Of a stretch of DNA of 64,000 nt, positions 45,847 to 53,999 are shown in pieces (the first letter of the stretch is position 1; every line of letters starts with the position of its first letter). The notes under the pieces are model-generated. The model had not been told where the DNA came from and made no database searches. It saw only the letters and a program-made list of their open reading frames with translations. A program made the translations under genes and the position numbers. Origin of the DNA: Paenibacillus silviterrae (GTDB taxonomy: Bacteria > Bacillota > Bacilli > Paenibacillales > NBRC-103111); assembly GCF_030167925.1 (NCBI RefSeq), contig NZ_JASKUT010000001.1, positions 620,001-684,000 on the forward strand. The letters run 5' to 3'.

Positions 45847-45924
45847 TACACTTGGGGTACGAGAGATTCAGCTTCTCGGGCTTAGATAACCGGTATATCC
45901 GGATATAAAAGAGGAGGTCTTCCA

Positions 45925-47550
45925 ATGAAGAAACCGAAGAAAATCGTTTCCGCACTAGTGGTAACAACGATGATGGGGACGGCAGTCATGGCTTGCTCCA
46001 GCCCAGCCCCACAGTCTTCCTCCGACAACAAGAATACACCGGCCCCGCAGGGGGGACCCACTACTTACCCCATGAAGACAGACAAAACATTAACGTATTG
46101 GATGGAGCTTCCGACGAATCTGACAGGCGTGAAGTCAACCCATGCGGATACGCCGTTCTTCCAAGAATGGCAGAAGAAAACGGGAGTACCTCTGAAATTT
46201 ACAGCTCCGCCTGCCAATCAGGCTAAGGAAGCCTTGAACGTCATGCTGGCTTCGGGAGAGCTGCCGGATATGATTGAGTTCAACTTCCTCGATTTCCCAG
46301 GCGGACCCGAGAAGGCGATAAAGGACGGTTACATTCTGAAGCTGAACGACCTCATCGATAAGCATGCGCCGAACCTGAAGAAGTACTTAAAGGAGCATCC
46401 GGAGATCGATAAAATGATCAAAACGGACAACGGCAGCTACTATGCCTTCCCGTTCCTGCGGGGGGATGAGTCATTGATGGTGTACCAGGGACCGATCGTC
46501 CGGAAGGATTGGCTGGATGAGCTCGGTATTCCGATGCCGCAAACCATCGATGAGTGGACAGCCATGCTCAAGGCGTTTAAGGAAAAGAAAGGGGCTGCGG
46601 CGCCGTTTACGGTGAACAGCAAGCCGCGCGTGTTTAACGATTTCAATAACGGGCCTTTCATGGGGGCCTACGGCGTTACCCGAGGCTTCTATTTGGAGAA
46701 CGGACAAATTAAATTCGGACCTCAAGAGAAGGGGTATAAGGAGTTCCTGGGGTTATTCCGCAGCTGGTATGCCGACGGGCTCCTCGATAAAAATATCGCC
46801 ACCGTCGATATCAAGGCGTGGGATGCGAACATCGCTTCCGGTGCAACCGGAGCAACGGTGGGCAATGCCGGCGGCGGGATCGGCAAATGGCAGCCGCTTG
46901 TAGAAGCGAAGGATCCGAAGGGTCTGCTTGCAGCCGCTCCTTACCCGGTGCTGAAGAAGGGGGATACGCCGAAGTTCGGACAAAGAGACCAGCCGTTCTC
47001 TCCTGGCGGTATGGTGGCTGTGACAGCTACCTCCAAGAACGCCGAGCTGGCGGTAAAGCTGCTTGATTACGGCTATAGCCCGGAAGGTCATATGTTCTTT
47101 AACTTCGGTACCGAAGGAGTAAGCTACAAGCTGGAGAACGGCGAGCCGAAATATACCGATCTGCTGCTGAAAAATCCGGATAAGCTGGCTCCTGCACAAG
47201 CAATGTCCATGCATATCCGCGCGAACTACAACGGACCTTTCGTTCAAGATAAGCGTTACATTATGCAGTATCTCGCTTTGCCGAATCAGCGTGAAGCCAT
47301 CGGGATTTGGAAAACGGACGTAGCGAAGCACCAGATGCCGCCGGTAACGCCAACTCCGGAGGAAAGCTCCGAGTATGCGAAAATCATGACCGATGTCAAT
47401 ACATTGGTCGATGAAATGACGCTGAAGATCATTCTCGGCACAGAGCCGCTGGATCAGTTTGAAAAGTATGTAGAGAAGCTCAAGTCGCTGAAGATTGACC
47501 GCGCCATTGAAATTCAGAAGGCCGCACTGGAGCGTTACAATAAACGCTAA
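45925..47550 (+). CDS. Extracellular solute-binding lipoprotein (LplA-like, ABC importer)
   Basis: 541 residues. Signal peptide with lipobox VMAC (GTAVMACSS), a Ser/Pro-rich linker, then a large family-1-type binding fold (TLTYWMELPTNLTG, MLASGELPDMIEF, IVRKDWLDELGIPMPQTIDE). The size and sequence fit oligosaccharide binders of the LplA/YtcQ group. It captures a plant-derived oligosaccharide for the two permeases downstream. GAGGAGG precedes the ATG. It is under the cre box and AraC-type site described upstream. Confidence 0.92.
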   Translation: MKKPKKIVSALVVTTMMGTAVMACSSPAPQSSSDNKNTPAPQGGPTTYPMKTDKTLTYWMELPTNLTGVKSTHADTPFFQEWQKKTGVPLKFTAPPANQAKEALNVMLASGELPDMIEFNFLDFPGGPEKAIKDGYILKLNDLIDKHAPNLKKYLKEHPEIDKMIKTDNGSYYAFPFLRGDESLMVYQGPIVRKDWLDELGIPMPQTIDEWTAMLKAFKEKKGAAAPFTVNSKPRVFNDFNNGPFMGAYGVTRGFYLENGQIKFGPQEKGYKEFLGLFRSWYADGLLDKNIATVDIKAWDANIASGATGATVGNAGGGIGKWQPLVEAKDPKGLLAAAPYPVLKKGDTPKFGQRDQPFSPGGMVAVTATSKNAELAVKLLDYGYSPEGHMFFNFGTEGVSYKLENGEPKYTDLLLKNPDKLAPAQAMSMHIRANYNGPFVQDKRYIMQYLALPNQREAIGIWKTDVAKHQMPPVTPTPEESSEYAKIMTDVNTLVDEMTLKIILGTEPLDQFEKYVEKLKSLKIDRAIEIQKAALERYNKR

Positions 47551-47609
47551 TGCCATTGCATGACGGAGGAGGGCGCAAGCCCTCCCAGTCAGTCAGGAGG
47601 AAGGAGGAG

Positions 47610-48581
47610 ATGAGTGGAATGGCCAAATCCGCACAATTGGAAATGACCCGGGAGCTGACCGGATCCAAGCCGACCTTTGTCAGGCGATTGACGCGTGACT
47701 TTTTGCTGAATAAATACTTGTATCTCATGATGGTGCCGGTGCTCCTTTACTATGCTGTATTCCACTACGCTCCCATGTACGGCGCCGTCATTGCCTTTAA
47801 GGATTATACGCCGATGAAGGGGATTCTCGGCAGCGACTGGGTAGGACTCATGCATTTTAAAGATTTCTTCAACAGCTATTATTTCTGGCGCATTTTGAAG
47901 AATACCGTAGTCATCAGTGTGTATTCCTTGTTGTTTGAATTTCCTGCCCCGATCATACTTGCTATGCTGATTAACGAGGTTCGCCACCAGCTCTTTAAAC
48001 GTGTGGTTCAAACGATTACGTATATGCCGTACTTCATCTCCCTGGTAGTCATTTGCGGGATGATTAAGGACTTTACGAACAGCGAAGGAATTATCAACAC
48101 GTTCTTAACCTATCTGGGCTATGACGGAAAGGCGATGCTTCAGAAGCCGGAGCTGTTCCGTTCGATTTACATCATTTCTGAAATTTGGCAAAAAATCGGC
48201 TGGGAGTCGATCATTTATATTGCCGCGCTCATGGGTATCGATCAGGAGCAATACGAAGCGGCCCGTATGGACGGCGCAAGCAGATGGAAGCAAATGCTGC
48301 ATATCACGCTGCCGGGCATTATGCCGACCATCGTCATCATGTTTATTTTGCGCATGGGCAACCTGTTGAATGTCGGGTTTGAGAAAATCATCCTGCTCTA
48401 TAACCCGGTAACTTACGATACGGCCGATGTGATTTCTTCCTTCGTTTACCGTAAGGGTCTTTTGGAGTTTGGATGGAGCTACAGCTCAGCGGTAGGTTTG
48501 TTCAATTCCGTCATCAATCTCATTTTGCTCATCTCTGCGAACTATATCAGCCGCAAGGTGAACGAAAGCAGCTTATGGTGA
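47610..48581 (+). CDS. ABC transporter permease (LplB-like)
   Basis: About 324 residues with six membrane helices. Typical N-terminus LMMVPVLLYYAVFHYAPMYG and the EAA loop EQYEAARMDGASRWKQMLHI that contacts the ATPase. The frame is open from 47550; ATG 47610 and 47619 both have good ribosome sites (AGGAGGAAGGAGGAG), so the exact start is uncertain by three codons. No ATPase gene is present; such importers usually share MsmX/MsmK. Confidence 0.92.
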   Translation: MSGMAKSAQLEMTRELTGSKPTFVRRLTRDFLLNKYLYLMMVPVLLYYAVFHYAPMYGAVIAFKDYTPMKGILGSDWVGLMHFKDFFNSYYFWRILKNTVVISVYSLLFEFPAPIILAMLINEVRHQLFKRVVQTITYMPYFISLVVICGMIKDFTNSEGIINTFLTYLGYDGKAMLQKPELFRSIYIISEIWQKIGWESIIYIAALMGIDQEQYEAARMDGASRWKQMLHITLPGIMPTIVIMFILRMGNLLNVGFEKIILLYNPVTYDTADVISSFVYRKGLLEFGWSYSSAVGLFNSVINLILLISANYISRKVNESSLW

Positions 48582-48597
48582 GGAGGAGGAGGGGCTT

Positions 48598-49479
48598 ATG
48601 ACAACGGATAAGGGTCTGTTTGATCGTATATTTGATGTGATTATCTATAGCGTGCTGGGCGTACTGGTAATGGTGACTCTCTACCCGCTGCTGTATGTTG
48701 CCCTGGCGTCGATCAGTGACGCTACCCAGCTCGTAACTCACCGGGGCTTGCTTTTGAAGCCGCTTGGCTTTAGCCTGGAAGCTTATGTGAGCGTGTTCAA
48801 GAATCCGGGTATTCTCATCGGCTACAGAAATACGTTGTTCATCCTCGTGGCGGGGGTAACGATCAACCTGCTGATGACGGCGTTAGGAGCGTATGTGTTA
48901 TCCAGAAAAAACGTCATGTGGAACAAAGCCTTTATATTCATTATCGTCTTCACGATGTTTTTTAATGGGGGCTTAATCCCGATCTATCTTATCGTCAAGA
49001 ATGTAGGGCTGCTCGACACCCTGTGGTCGACAATCATTCCTTTTGCCATCAGCACTTTTAATCTGATTATTATGCGTACGGCCTTTATGGCTGTTCCCGA
49101 GAGCCTGGAGGAATCCGCCAAGATCGACGGGGCGAATCATTTTACGATCCTCTTCAAGATCATCATCCCGCTGTCCATGCCGGTGATTGCTGTGATGATC
49201 CTTTATTACGCAGTGGAAAAATGGAACGGCTGGTTCTACGCCTCGATCTTCATCAAGGATCGGGAATTATTCCCTCTCCAGCTGACGCTGCGTGAAATTT
49301 TGATTGCCAACTCTACGGACAGTATGACGCAGGGTGCGGATGCGGGCGACCGCTTCCAGATCGGGGAAACCATCAAATACGCTACCATTATGGTAGCCAC
49401 GGTACCGATTCTGTGTGTATATCCGTTTGTGCAAAAATATTTTGTGAAAGGTGTTATGGTAGGGGCATTAAAGGGGTAA
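48598..49479 (+). CDS. ABC transporter permease (LplC/MalG-like)
   Basis: 293 residues with six membrane helices, second permease of the importer. The EAA loop is ESLEESAKIDGANHFTILFK, and the C-terminus ends YPFVQKYFVKGVMVGALKG as in carbohydrate permeases. It begins 16 bp after LplB-like with GAGGAGGAGG. The operon ends at the terminator that follows. Confidence 0.93.
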   Translation: MTTDKGLFDRIFDVIIYSVLGVLVMVTLYPLLYVALASISDATQLVTHRGLLLKPLGFSLEAYVSVFKNPGILIGYRNTLFILVAGVTINLLMTALGAYVLSRKNVMWNKAFIFIIVFTMFFNGGLIPIYLIVKNVGLLDTLWSTIIPFAISTFNLIIMRTAFMAVPESLEESAKIDGANHFTILFKIIIPLSMPVIAVMILYYAVEKWNGWFYASIFIKDRELFPLQLTLREILIANSTDSMTQGADAGDRFQIGETIKYATIMVATVPILCVYPFVQKYFVKGVMVGALKG

Positions 49480-49491
49480 GTAAAAAGAGAA

Positions 49492-49547
49492 GAGGCTGTC
49501 CCATGGATGATGAGGGTCACTTCATCATCCCGGGGACAGCCTCTTTT
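49492..49547 (+). terminator. Intrinsic terminator of the LplA-B-C-type operon
   Basis: GAGGCTGTCCC and GGGACAGCCTC form an 11-bp perfect stem with an inner ATGATGA/TTCATCAT stem, followed by TTTT. Confidence 0.92.
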
Positions 49548-49664
49548 ATAACATCAGAATTTATAAGTATTGCGCGGAGCTCAATGATTTTGATGTTTCA
49601 AGAAAAGCTACCTTTTGGACACGAATGCACTACTTCGAAAGGGCTTCGGTAGAAGCTTTTCTTA
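49544..49664. repeat. Dispersed two-hairpin element, copy 1
   Basis: A segment of about 120 bp that recurs at 63785-63905 with about 85% identity by eye and no gaps. Left half: AACATCAGAATT mirrored by ATTTTGATGTT. Right half: AAGAAAAGCT mirrored by AGCTTTTCTT. It begins at the T-run of the importer terminator and ends in the stop codon of the minus-strand kinase gene. On the minus strand the right hairpin ending in TTTTCTT could be that gene's terminator. Confidence 0.85.
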
Positions 49665-51818
49665 TTGTATTGGTAAGCGGATACGGACCGTCGTGCCTTG
49701 CCCCAGCTCACTGCTGATATCGATGTGTCCATGATGCGCCTCGATGATCTGGTAGCACACCATGAGCCCGAGACCGGTGCCTGACTCCTTCGTGGTGAAG
49801 AACGGGTCACCCAGCTTCGCCAAGAAGGACTCCGGAATGCCGCCGCCCTGGTCGGTGATCTGAATATCAATTTCGCCTTCCGAAATAGGACGAAGGAACA
49901 CCGTGATAGTTCCCCCGCGGGGCATAGCTTCAATGGCATTTTTCAAAATATTAATAAAGACCTGCTTCAACTGATTCTCATCACAGTAAATGAGAGGGAC
50001 CGCACCCTCCGAGTACATGACGATTTCGGTATTATGTAAAATAGCCTGTGAATTCATAAGGGCAACGATATGCTCCAAGGTTTCCACAAGGTTTTTCTTT
50101 TCAAAATGTGCCGTTTGCGGCTTGGCGATTTTCATAAACTCGGTCACAATTTCATTGATCCGGTCCAACTCGGAGAGCATAATCTCGTAATATTCCGGAT
50201 GCCCCGAGGACTGGGAACGAAGCAGCTGGACGAAACCCTTCAGAGAAGTGAGCGGATTGCGAATTTCGTGCGCAATGCCCGCGGCCATTTGTCCGAGTGC
50301 CGACAGCTTATCCGAACGGCGAATAAGCTCTTCTGTTTTTTTACGCTCGGTAATATCCCTAAGCACGGTCTGAATGACCGGAATGCCAAGCACTACATCG
50401 ATCATCGTACTTGAAGATTCGACTTCTCTTTCTTGACCGTCGAGCGAGACAAGCCGGTACTCCATGTAACCCGGATTGCTTTTTACGCTTAAGGCGGTTT
50501 CGAGCCGCTGCATGGCCTTGTGCGTATCCTCATCTTGCAAAAATTGAAATAAATGCGTACCGATCACATCGGAGCGCTGATTGGCTTGGAGCAGCCGAAG
50601 GCACGCTTCGTTCACATAAACGATGATGCCGCCGCTGTGCACGAGAATCGGTTCGGGAGACAGATCGAGAAGCTTCCGGTATCTTCGATCGCTTTCCCGT
50701 ATGGCATTCTCGGCCCGCCTTCTCTCTGAAATATCCAGCACGGTTCCTATGGCCGCAGGTTTGCCGTTATATAAAGTTCCTTTCCCGCTCATTTCGAAGA
50801 AGATGGCGGAGCCGTCCCTTTTGACGCCTTCCGCTTGCAGATTCAGGTCCTTTGTACGCTTGGCGCTTATATTATTCAATTGCTCTCTAAGGAGCGGCCG
50901 GTACTTTTCTGCAAATAAGCTCAAGGGATGGATTCGGTTCATTTCGGCTACCGTATAACCGAACATCTCGGCCAGTCGGGGATTGATGTAGACGAAGCGT
51001 TCATCCTGATACATATAAACGCCTACCAATGCCTCCTCCACAAGGCTGCGATATTTTTCCTCGGCTTCCTGCAAAGCCAGCTCGGCTTTCTTGCGATCCG
51101 TTATATCCCGGCATATGAAAATAACAGACTTGATTTCTCCCGTCGCTTCCAAAATAGGAGAGCCCTTTGCATCATAAACAAGCCAATCTTCGCCATGTCT
51201 CATGCGAATTTCGGTGGAATGCGGCTTATTGTCGCGGAGGATGCTTTCATAGCATTCCATCACTTGCCCATATTCAACGGGATCAACGATTTCTTTTACA
51301 TGAATCGACTGGTCGGAAGAAACCCCCATGGCTTGGCTTAAGGCTGGGGAGACGTAGGTGAAATTGCCTTGCAAATCGAGAACCAGAATACTATCCGTCA
51401 TATGCTCCGTCATGAGACGAAGGTCATCCTTTGTTAATTCGAGATCTCTGGGCATGCGGGCTCTCTCGCTTAAGTCTTTGGTGATACAAATGAAGCCTGA
51501 GATTTTTCCTTGCGGGTCCCGCAGCACGGATAAATTGACCGAGACGGGAAAAAGGGTTCCTCGCTTGTCCTGCATCACCGTTTCGTACTCGTTGAACTGT
51601 CCGTTGGTTAATAAGGATTGATGAACAAGCTCCGTATCGGCCCAATGCCGCTCGGGCACCATGGGCATCCTTCGCCCAATGATCTCATGCTCCTCCCAGC
51701 CGTAGAGACGGGTAAATGCAGGGTTCACCTTAATGACAACGGCATGGACGTCGGTGATCATGGTAGCGTCTCCAAGTTGATTCAAGAAATCATAAATTTT
51801 GTGTATGAGACCGTTCAT
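49662..51818 (-). CDS. Multi-PAS sensor histidine kinase (KinA-like), cytosolic
   Basis: 718 residues with no membrane helix. Four PAS domains in tandem (about 8-120, 125-245, 250-370, 372-490), each ending in a PAC-like segment such as GFICITKDLSERA or VIQTVLRDITERK. Then HisKA with H517 in GIAHEIRNPLTSLKGF and an HATPase with NILKNAIEAMPRGG, ITDQGGGIPESF and ESGTGLGLMV. It resembles sporulation phosphorelay kinases. No adjacent response regulator. Transcription passes through a c-di-GMP-I riboswitch with a terminator before the gene. Confidence 0.92.
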   Translation of the reverse strand: MNGLIHKIYDFLNQLGDATMITDVHAVVIKVNPAFTRLYGWEEHEIIGRRMPMVPERHWADTELVHQSLLTNGQFNEYETVMQDKRGTLFPVSVNLSVLRDPQGKISGFICITKDLSERARMPRDLELTKDDLRLMTEHMTDSILVLDLQGNFTYVSPALSQAMGVSSDQSIHVKEIVDPVEYGQVMECYESILRDNKPHSTEIRMRHGEDWLVYDAKGSPILEATGEIKSVIFICRDITDRKKAELALQEAEEKYRSLVEEALVGVYMYQDERFVYINPRLAEMFGYTVAEMNRIHPLSLFAEKYRPLLREQLNNISAKRTKDLNLQAEGVKRDGSAIFFEMSGKGTLYNGKPAAIGTVLDISERRRAENAIRESDRRYRKLLDLSPEPILVHSGGIIVYVNEACLRLLQANQRSDVIGTHLFQFLQDEDTHKAMQRLETALSVKSNPGYMEYRLVSLDGQEREVESSSTMIDVVLGIPVIQTVLRDITERKKTEELIRRSDKLSALGQMAAGIAHEIRNPLTSLKGFVQLLRSQSSGHPEYYEIMLSELDRINEIVTEFMKIAKPQTAHFEKKNLVETLEHIVALMNSQAILHNTEIVMYSEGAVPLIYCDENQLKQVFINILKNAIEAMPRGGTITVFLRPISEGEIDIQITDQGGGIPESFLAKLGDPFFTTKESGTGLGLMVCYQIIEAHHGHIDISSELGQGTTVRIRLPIQ

Positions 51819-51862
51819 GTTATTAGGATCACCTCAGCTGGTAAGCAAAGCCTGGAAATGCC

Positions 51863-51893
51863 AAAAAGCTTGCCTGGGCATGAAAAGGCAAGC
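51863..51893 (-). terminator. Riboswitch-controlled intrinsic terminator
   Basis: On the minus strand GCTTGCCT and AGGCAAGC flank a 10-nt loop and are followed by TTTTT. It lies about 30 bp after the c-di-GMP aptamer and 45 bp before the kinase ATG, the usual expression-platform position. Confidence 0.85.
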
Positions 51894-51917
51894 ATATTCA
51901 CGAAAGGAATATGATTA

Positions 51918-51997
51918 CTTTGGCAACCCAACCGCCGTAGAGGTCGCTCTTTAGGCTTGAGGCTTTGCGTCCTTATCTTTCGATAAGTTTGCCTTTT
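51918..51997 (-). ncRNA. Cyclic di-GMP-I (GEMM-I) riboswitch upstream of the PAS kinase
   Basis: On the minus strand the aptamer core is clear: GGCAAACTTATCGAAAGATA, then AGGACGCAAAGCCTCAAGCC, then a variable stem and GGCGGTTGGGTTGCC. The GGCAAAC, GAAA tetraloop, GACGCAAAGCC core and terminal GGTTGCC are GEMM-I hallmarks; the GAAA loop would dock into a receptor in the second stem. Together with the downstream terminator it should control kinase transcription by c-di-GMP. On/off direction is not predicted with confidence. Confidence 0.92.
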
Positions 51998-52211
51998 TCC
52001 TGTTGTAATGATTTCACAACTAATTATAGCAATATGTTGTAATATTGCAATCATTTGTTTCTTGGTTTTGTGTCATTTATGTAAAAAGATGGAATATTTT
52101 TGCGGTGAACTCATTTTTTTAAAAAGATGAACATGGTTTGCACATAATTCGGTCATATGAATCGCTTACAATGGTAAAGGAAAACATGATCCAATGGGAG
52201 GGACCGGGACT

Positions 52212-52667
52212 TTGAATTCGATCGCGCATTCCGGCGGAACACGCCAATTTTCTGTTTCCGAAATTATGCAGGTGCCGGGCTTGGACATTTACGAGCAAAT
52301 GGTTTGTATCGTATTAAGCACCTTTATACAGGAAGCCTCCGCTTCCATACCCGATATGAAAGAAATTGCGAGCCTTGGCAGGATGAGCTCAAGGGAGACG
52401 ACGCAAGCACTCCAAAACCTTGTGGAACGGGGGATTTTGCCGCATAAGGTATTCCGTGAAATTGTCGGAGATTTTCGTGACAATCGGCTTAGCTGGGCAG
52501 CGAAAGGCTTGCTTGTCTTTATGGAGAAGCATCCCAAGATTGATTTGGACGAGCTGCTGGAGCTATCGGGCGATGATAAGATGACCATCCTTCAAAGCTT
52601 ACGGGATTTGAAGGATTTCGGATATTTGGAGGAGGAGTGCAAGCGGCTTCTAGCGAGCGCAAGTTAA
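52212..52667 (+). CDS. Small helix-turn-helix protein (DnaD/RepA-like winged helix)
   Basis: About 151 residues. The N-terminal half has a winged-helix look: SVSEIMQVPGLDIYEQMVCI, PDMKEIASLGRMSSRETTQA, LQNLVERGIL, like HTH_36/replication-initiator modules. The C-terminal half repeats a similar helical pattern (DLDELLELSGDDKMTILQSL). TTG 52212 has GGGAGGG 9 bp upstream; ATG 52194 overlaps that site, so TTG is preferred. DNA binding is inferred; target unknown. Confidence 0.65.
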   Translation: MNSIAHSGGTRQFSVSEIMQVPGLDIYEQMVCIVLSTFIQEASASIPDMKEIASLGRMSSRETTQALQNLVERGILPHKVFREIVGDFRDNRLSWAAKGLLVFMEKHPKIDLDELLELSGDDKMTILQSLRDLKDFGYLEEECKRLLASAS

Positions 52668-52686
52668 TTTGTAGATTTTATCGTAG

Positions 52687-52737
52687 GATTCAGTTGGTTT
52701 CTTGCCGGTAGAGCAGGGAGCAGCTGAATCTTTTTTT
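52687..52737 (+). terminator. Intrinsic terminator after the HTH gene
   Basis: GATTCAGTTG and CAGCTGAATC (10 bp with one G-T pair), followed by seven T. Confidence 0.88.
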
Positions 52738-52751
52738 GTTCCAAGACCCTG

Positions 52752-52786
52752 TTGACTTCCTCTTCATTTAGAGTTAAATTTAAACT
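52752..52786 (+). promoter_or_regulatory. fur/perR-type gene promoter with overlapping operator-like dyad
   Basis: TTGACT, 17 bp, TAAATT (52775-52780). The near-palindrome AGTTAAATTTAAACT (52772-52786), shaped like a 7-1-7 Per/Fur box, covers the -10, so the regulator probably represses itself. Confidence 0.5.
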
Positions 52787-52815
52787 AAGTATAAATAAAT
52801 GAAAGGGGAGTCCGT

Positions 52816-53211
52816 ATGACGCGCAAAGGTCTTCTTACTACACAGCGTAAAATGATTCTGGACATCATTTCAGATTCCCACGACCATCCGACCGCCGCCG
52901 ATATCATTGAGCGCTTAAAAACCCGCGGTTTCCAAGTTGCTTACGCGACTGTATATAATTCCTTACGGTTCCTCACGGAAGAAGGATATGTTCGTGAGCT
53001 GAAGCTGGACGGCGATGCCAGCAGGTATGACGCCAGAATGGAGGATCATCAGCATATTCAGTGCACCTCCTGCGGAAGAGTGGATGAGGTGCTGACGGAG
53101 GCGCCGCGGGAATGGCTTGCCGCCATCGCAACGGAGACCGGATATAAGATGACGGGAGAGCACTTTTTATTCAAGGGGGTGTGTGCAGCATGCAGCCATA
53201 CGAAGAACTAG
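52816..53211 (+). CDS. Fur family regulator, PerR-like
   Basis: 131 residues. N-terminal winged helix (HPTAADIIERLKTRGFQVAYATVYNSLRFL) and C-terminal metal domain with DHQHIQCTSCG and CAACS, i.e. the two CxxC pairs of the structural zinc site and the HxH of the regulatory metal site. The sequence is closest to PerR-type peroxide sensors, which use Fe(II) or Mn(II) and His oxidation. It overlaps the next gene by about 22 bp. The thioredoxin reductase-like gene downstream fits an oxidative-stress role. Confidence 0.88.
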   Translation: MTRKGLLTTQRKMILDIISDSHDHPTAADIIERLKTRGFQVAYATVYNSLRFLTEEGYVRELKLDGDASRYDARMEDHQHIQCTSCGRVDEVLTEAPREWLAAIATETGYKMTGEHFLFKGVCAACSHTKN

Positions 53212-53903
53212 AAGAGCAGCTCCCCGTTGAGGGCGCGTTTTGCGATACTACCAAGCGTATTGTGATCATCAGCCCGTATCCTGCCACTCTCCGCTCCTTG
53301 GTCCTGGCACTCACGGTACGCTGCTACGACGTGCTTCTGTTTCACAGTGAGCATGATCCGGTCCTATCCAAGCTGCAGGGAGATTTGCTGATCGTGGATC
53401 GAACGAAAGGGATCGTAGAGATTAGTCCGGCTCTGGCAGGGAATAGTCAAGCACAGCTTATTCTTGTTGACGGTGCGGGAGGAAAAGAGCTCAAGGGAGA
53501 TGCCTTGCCTTGGCCATGTCCGGTAGATGTAGCGCTGGCGAAGATCGAAGAGCTTTCGACACAAAGTGAAAGCTTCCGTTTCTCCAAGGATACGGAGGAG
53601 CTGCGTTTCAAAGATATCGCCGTTGACCTGAAACGGATGATTGTGACCCGCGGCAGCGAACGGGTGGAGCTGACAAAAACGGAGTTTGATTTGCTGAAAG
53701 TGCTTTTGCAGGCTTCCGGCGGCGTTCTTTCCCGGCAAGAGCTGCTGGAACGCGTATGGGGAGAAGGTTATTTCGGGGGAAGCAATTCAGTCGACGTGCA
53801 TATTAAGAGCTTGCGGCAGAAGCTGGCGGATGATCCTAGATCGCCGAAATATATCGTAACGGTTCGCGGCGTAGGTTATCGAATTACAGATGAATCTTCA
53901 TGA
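53190..53903 (+). CDS. OmpR-type winged-helix regulator with degenerate receiver
   Basis: About 237 residues. Residues about 20-125 fold like a receiver, but the first strand reads IVIISPYP where the acid pair should be, and the final lysine position is replaced (LPWPCPVD); only an Asp in LLIVDRT sits near the usual phospho-site. Residues about 140-237 are a standard OmpR DNA-binding domain (VELTKTEFDLLKVLL, VDVHIKSLRQKLADDP, IVTVRGVGYRI). No kinase gene is near. ATG 53190 is 10 bp from AAGGGGG. It probably acts without phosphorylation, on the array at 53896-53934. Confidence 0.85.
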   Translation: MQPYEELEEQLPVEGAFCDTTKRIVIISPYPATLRSLVLALTVRCYDVLLFHSEHDPVLSKLQGDLLIVDRTKGIVEISPALAGNSQAQLILVDGAGGKELKGDALPWPCPVDVALAKIEELSTQSESFRFSKDTEELRFKDIAVDLKRMIVTRGSERVELTKTEFDLLKVLLQASGGVLSRQELLERVWGEGYFGGSNSVDVHIKSLRQKLADDPRSPKYIVTVRGVGYRITDESS

Positions 53904-53961
53904 AACCTTCATTCGCTCTTCATCATACCTTCATGCAGAAACTTGGCATGGATGGTATGAT
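53896..53961 (+). promoter_or_regulatory. Four CTTCAT direct repeats at 11-bp period, upstream of an extended -10
   Basis: CTTCAT begins at 53896, 53907, 53918 and 53929, exactly 11 bp apart, the geometry bound head-to-tail by OmpR/PhoB-type winged helices. The first repeat overlaps the stop of the regulator gene. TGG followed by TATGAT (53956-53961) provides an extended -10 about 40 bp before the reductase ATG, without a good -35, as in activator-dependent promoters. Confidence 0.8.
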
Positions 53962-53999
53962 TTTTTTATATAGAGATGTGGCTTAAAGGAGGAATTCAT

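Noticed and set aside
46753..47556. 267-codon minus-strand frame over the LplA-like gene
   Set aside because: Antisense to a strongly supported lipoprotein gene, with no ribosome site or family likeness.
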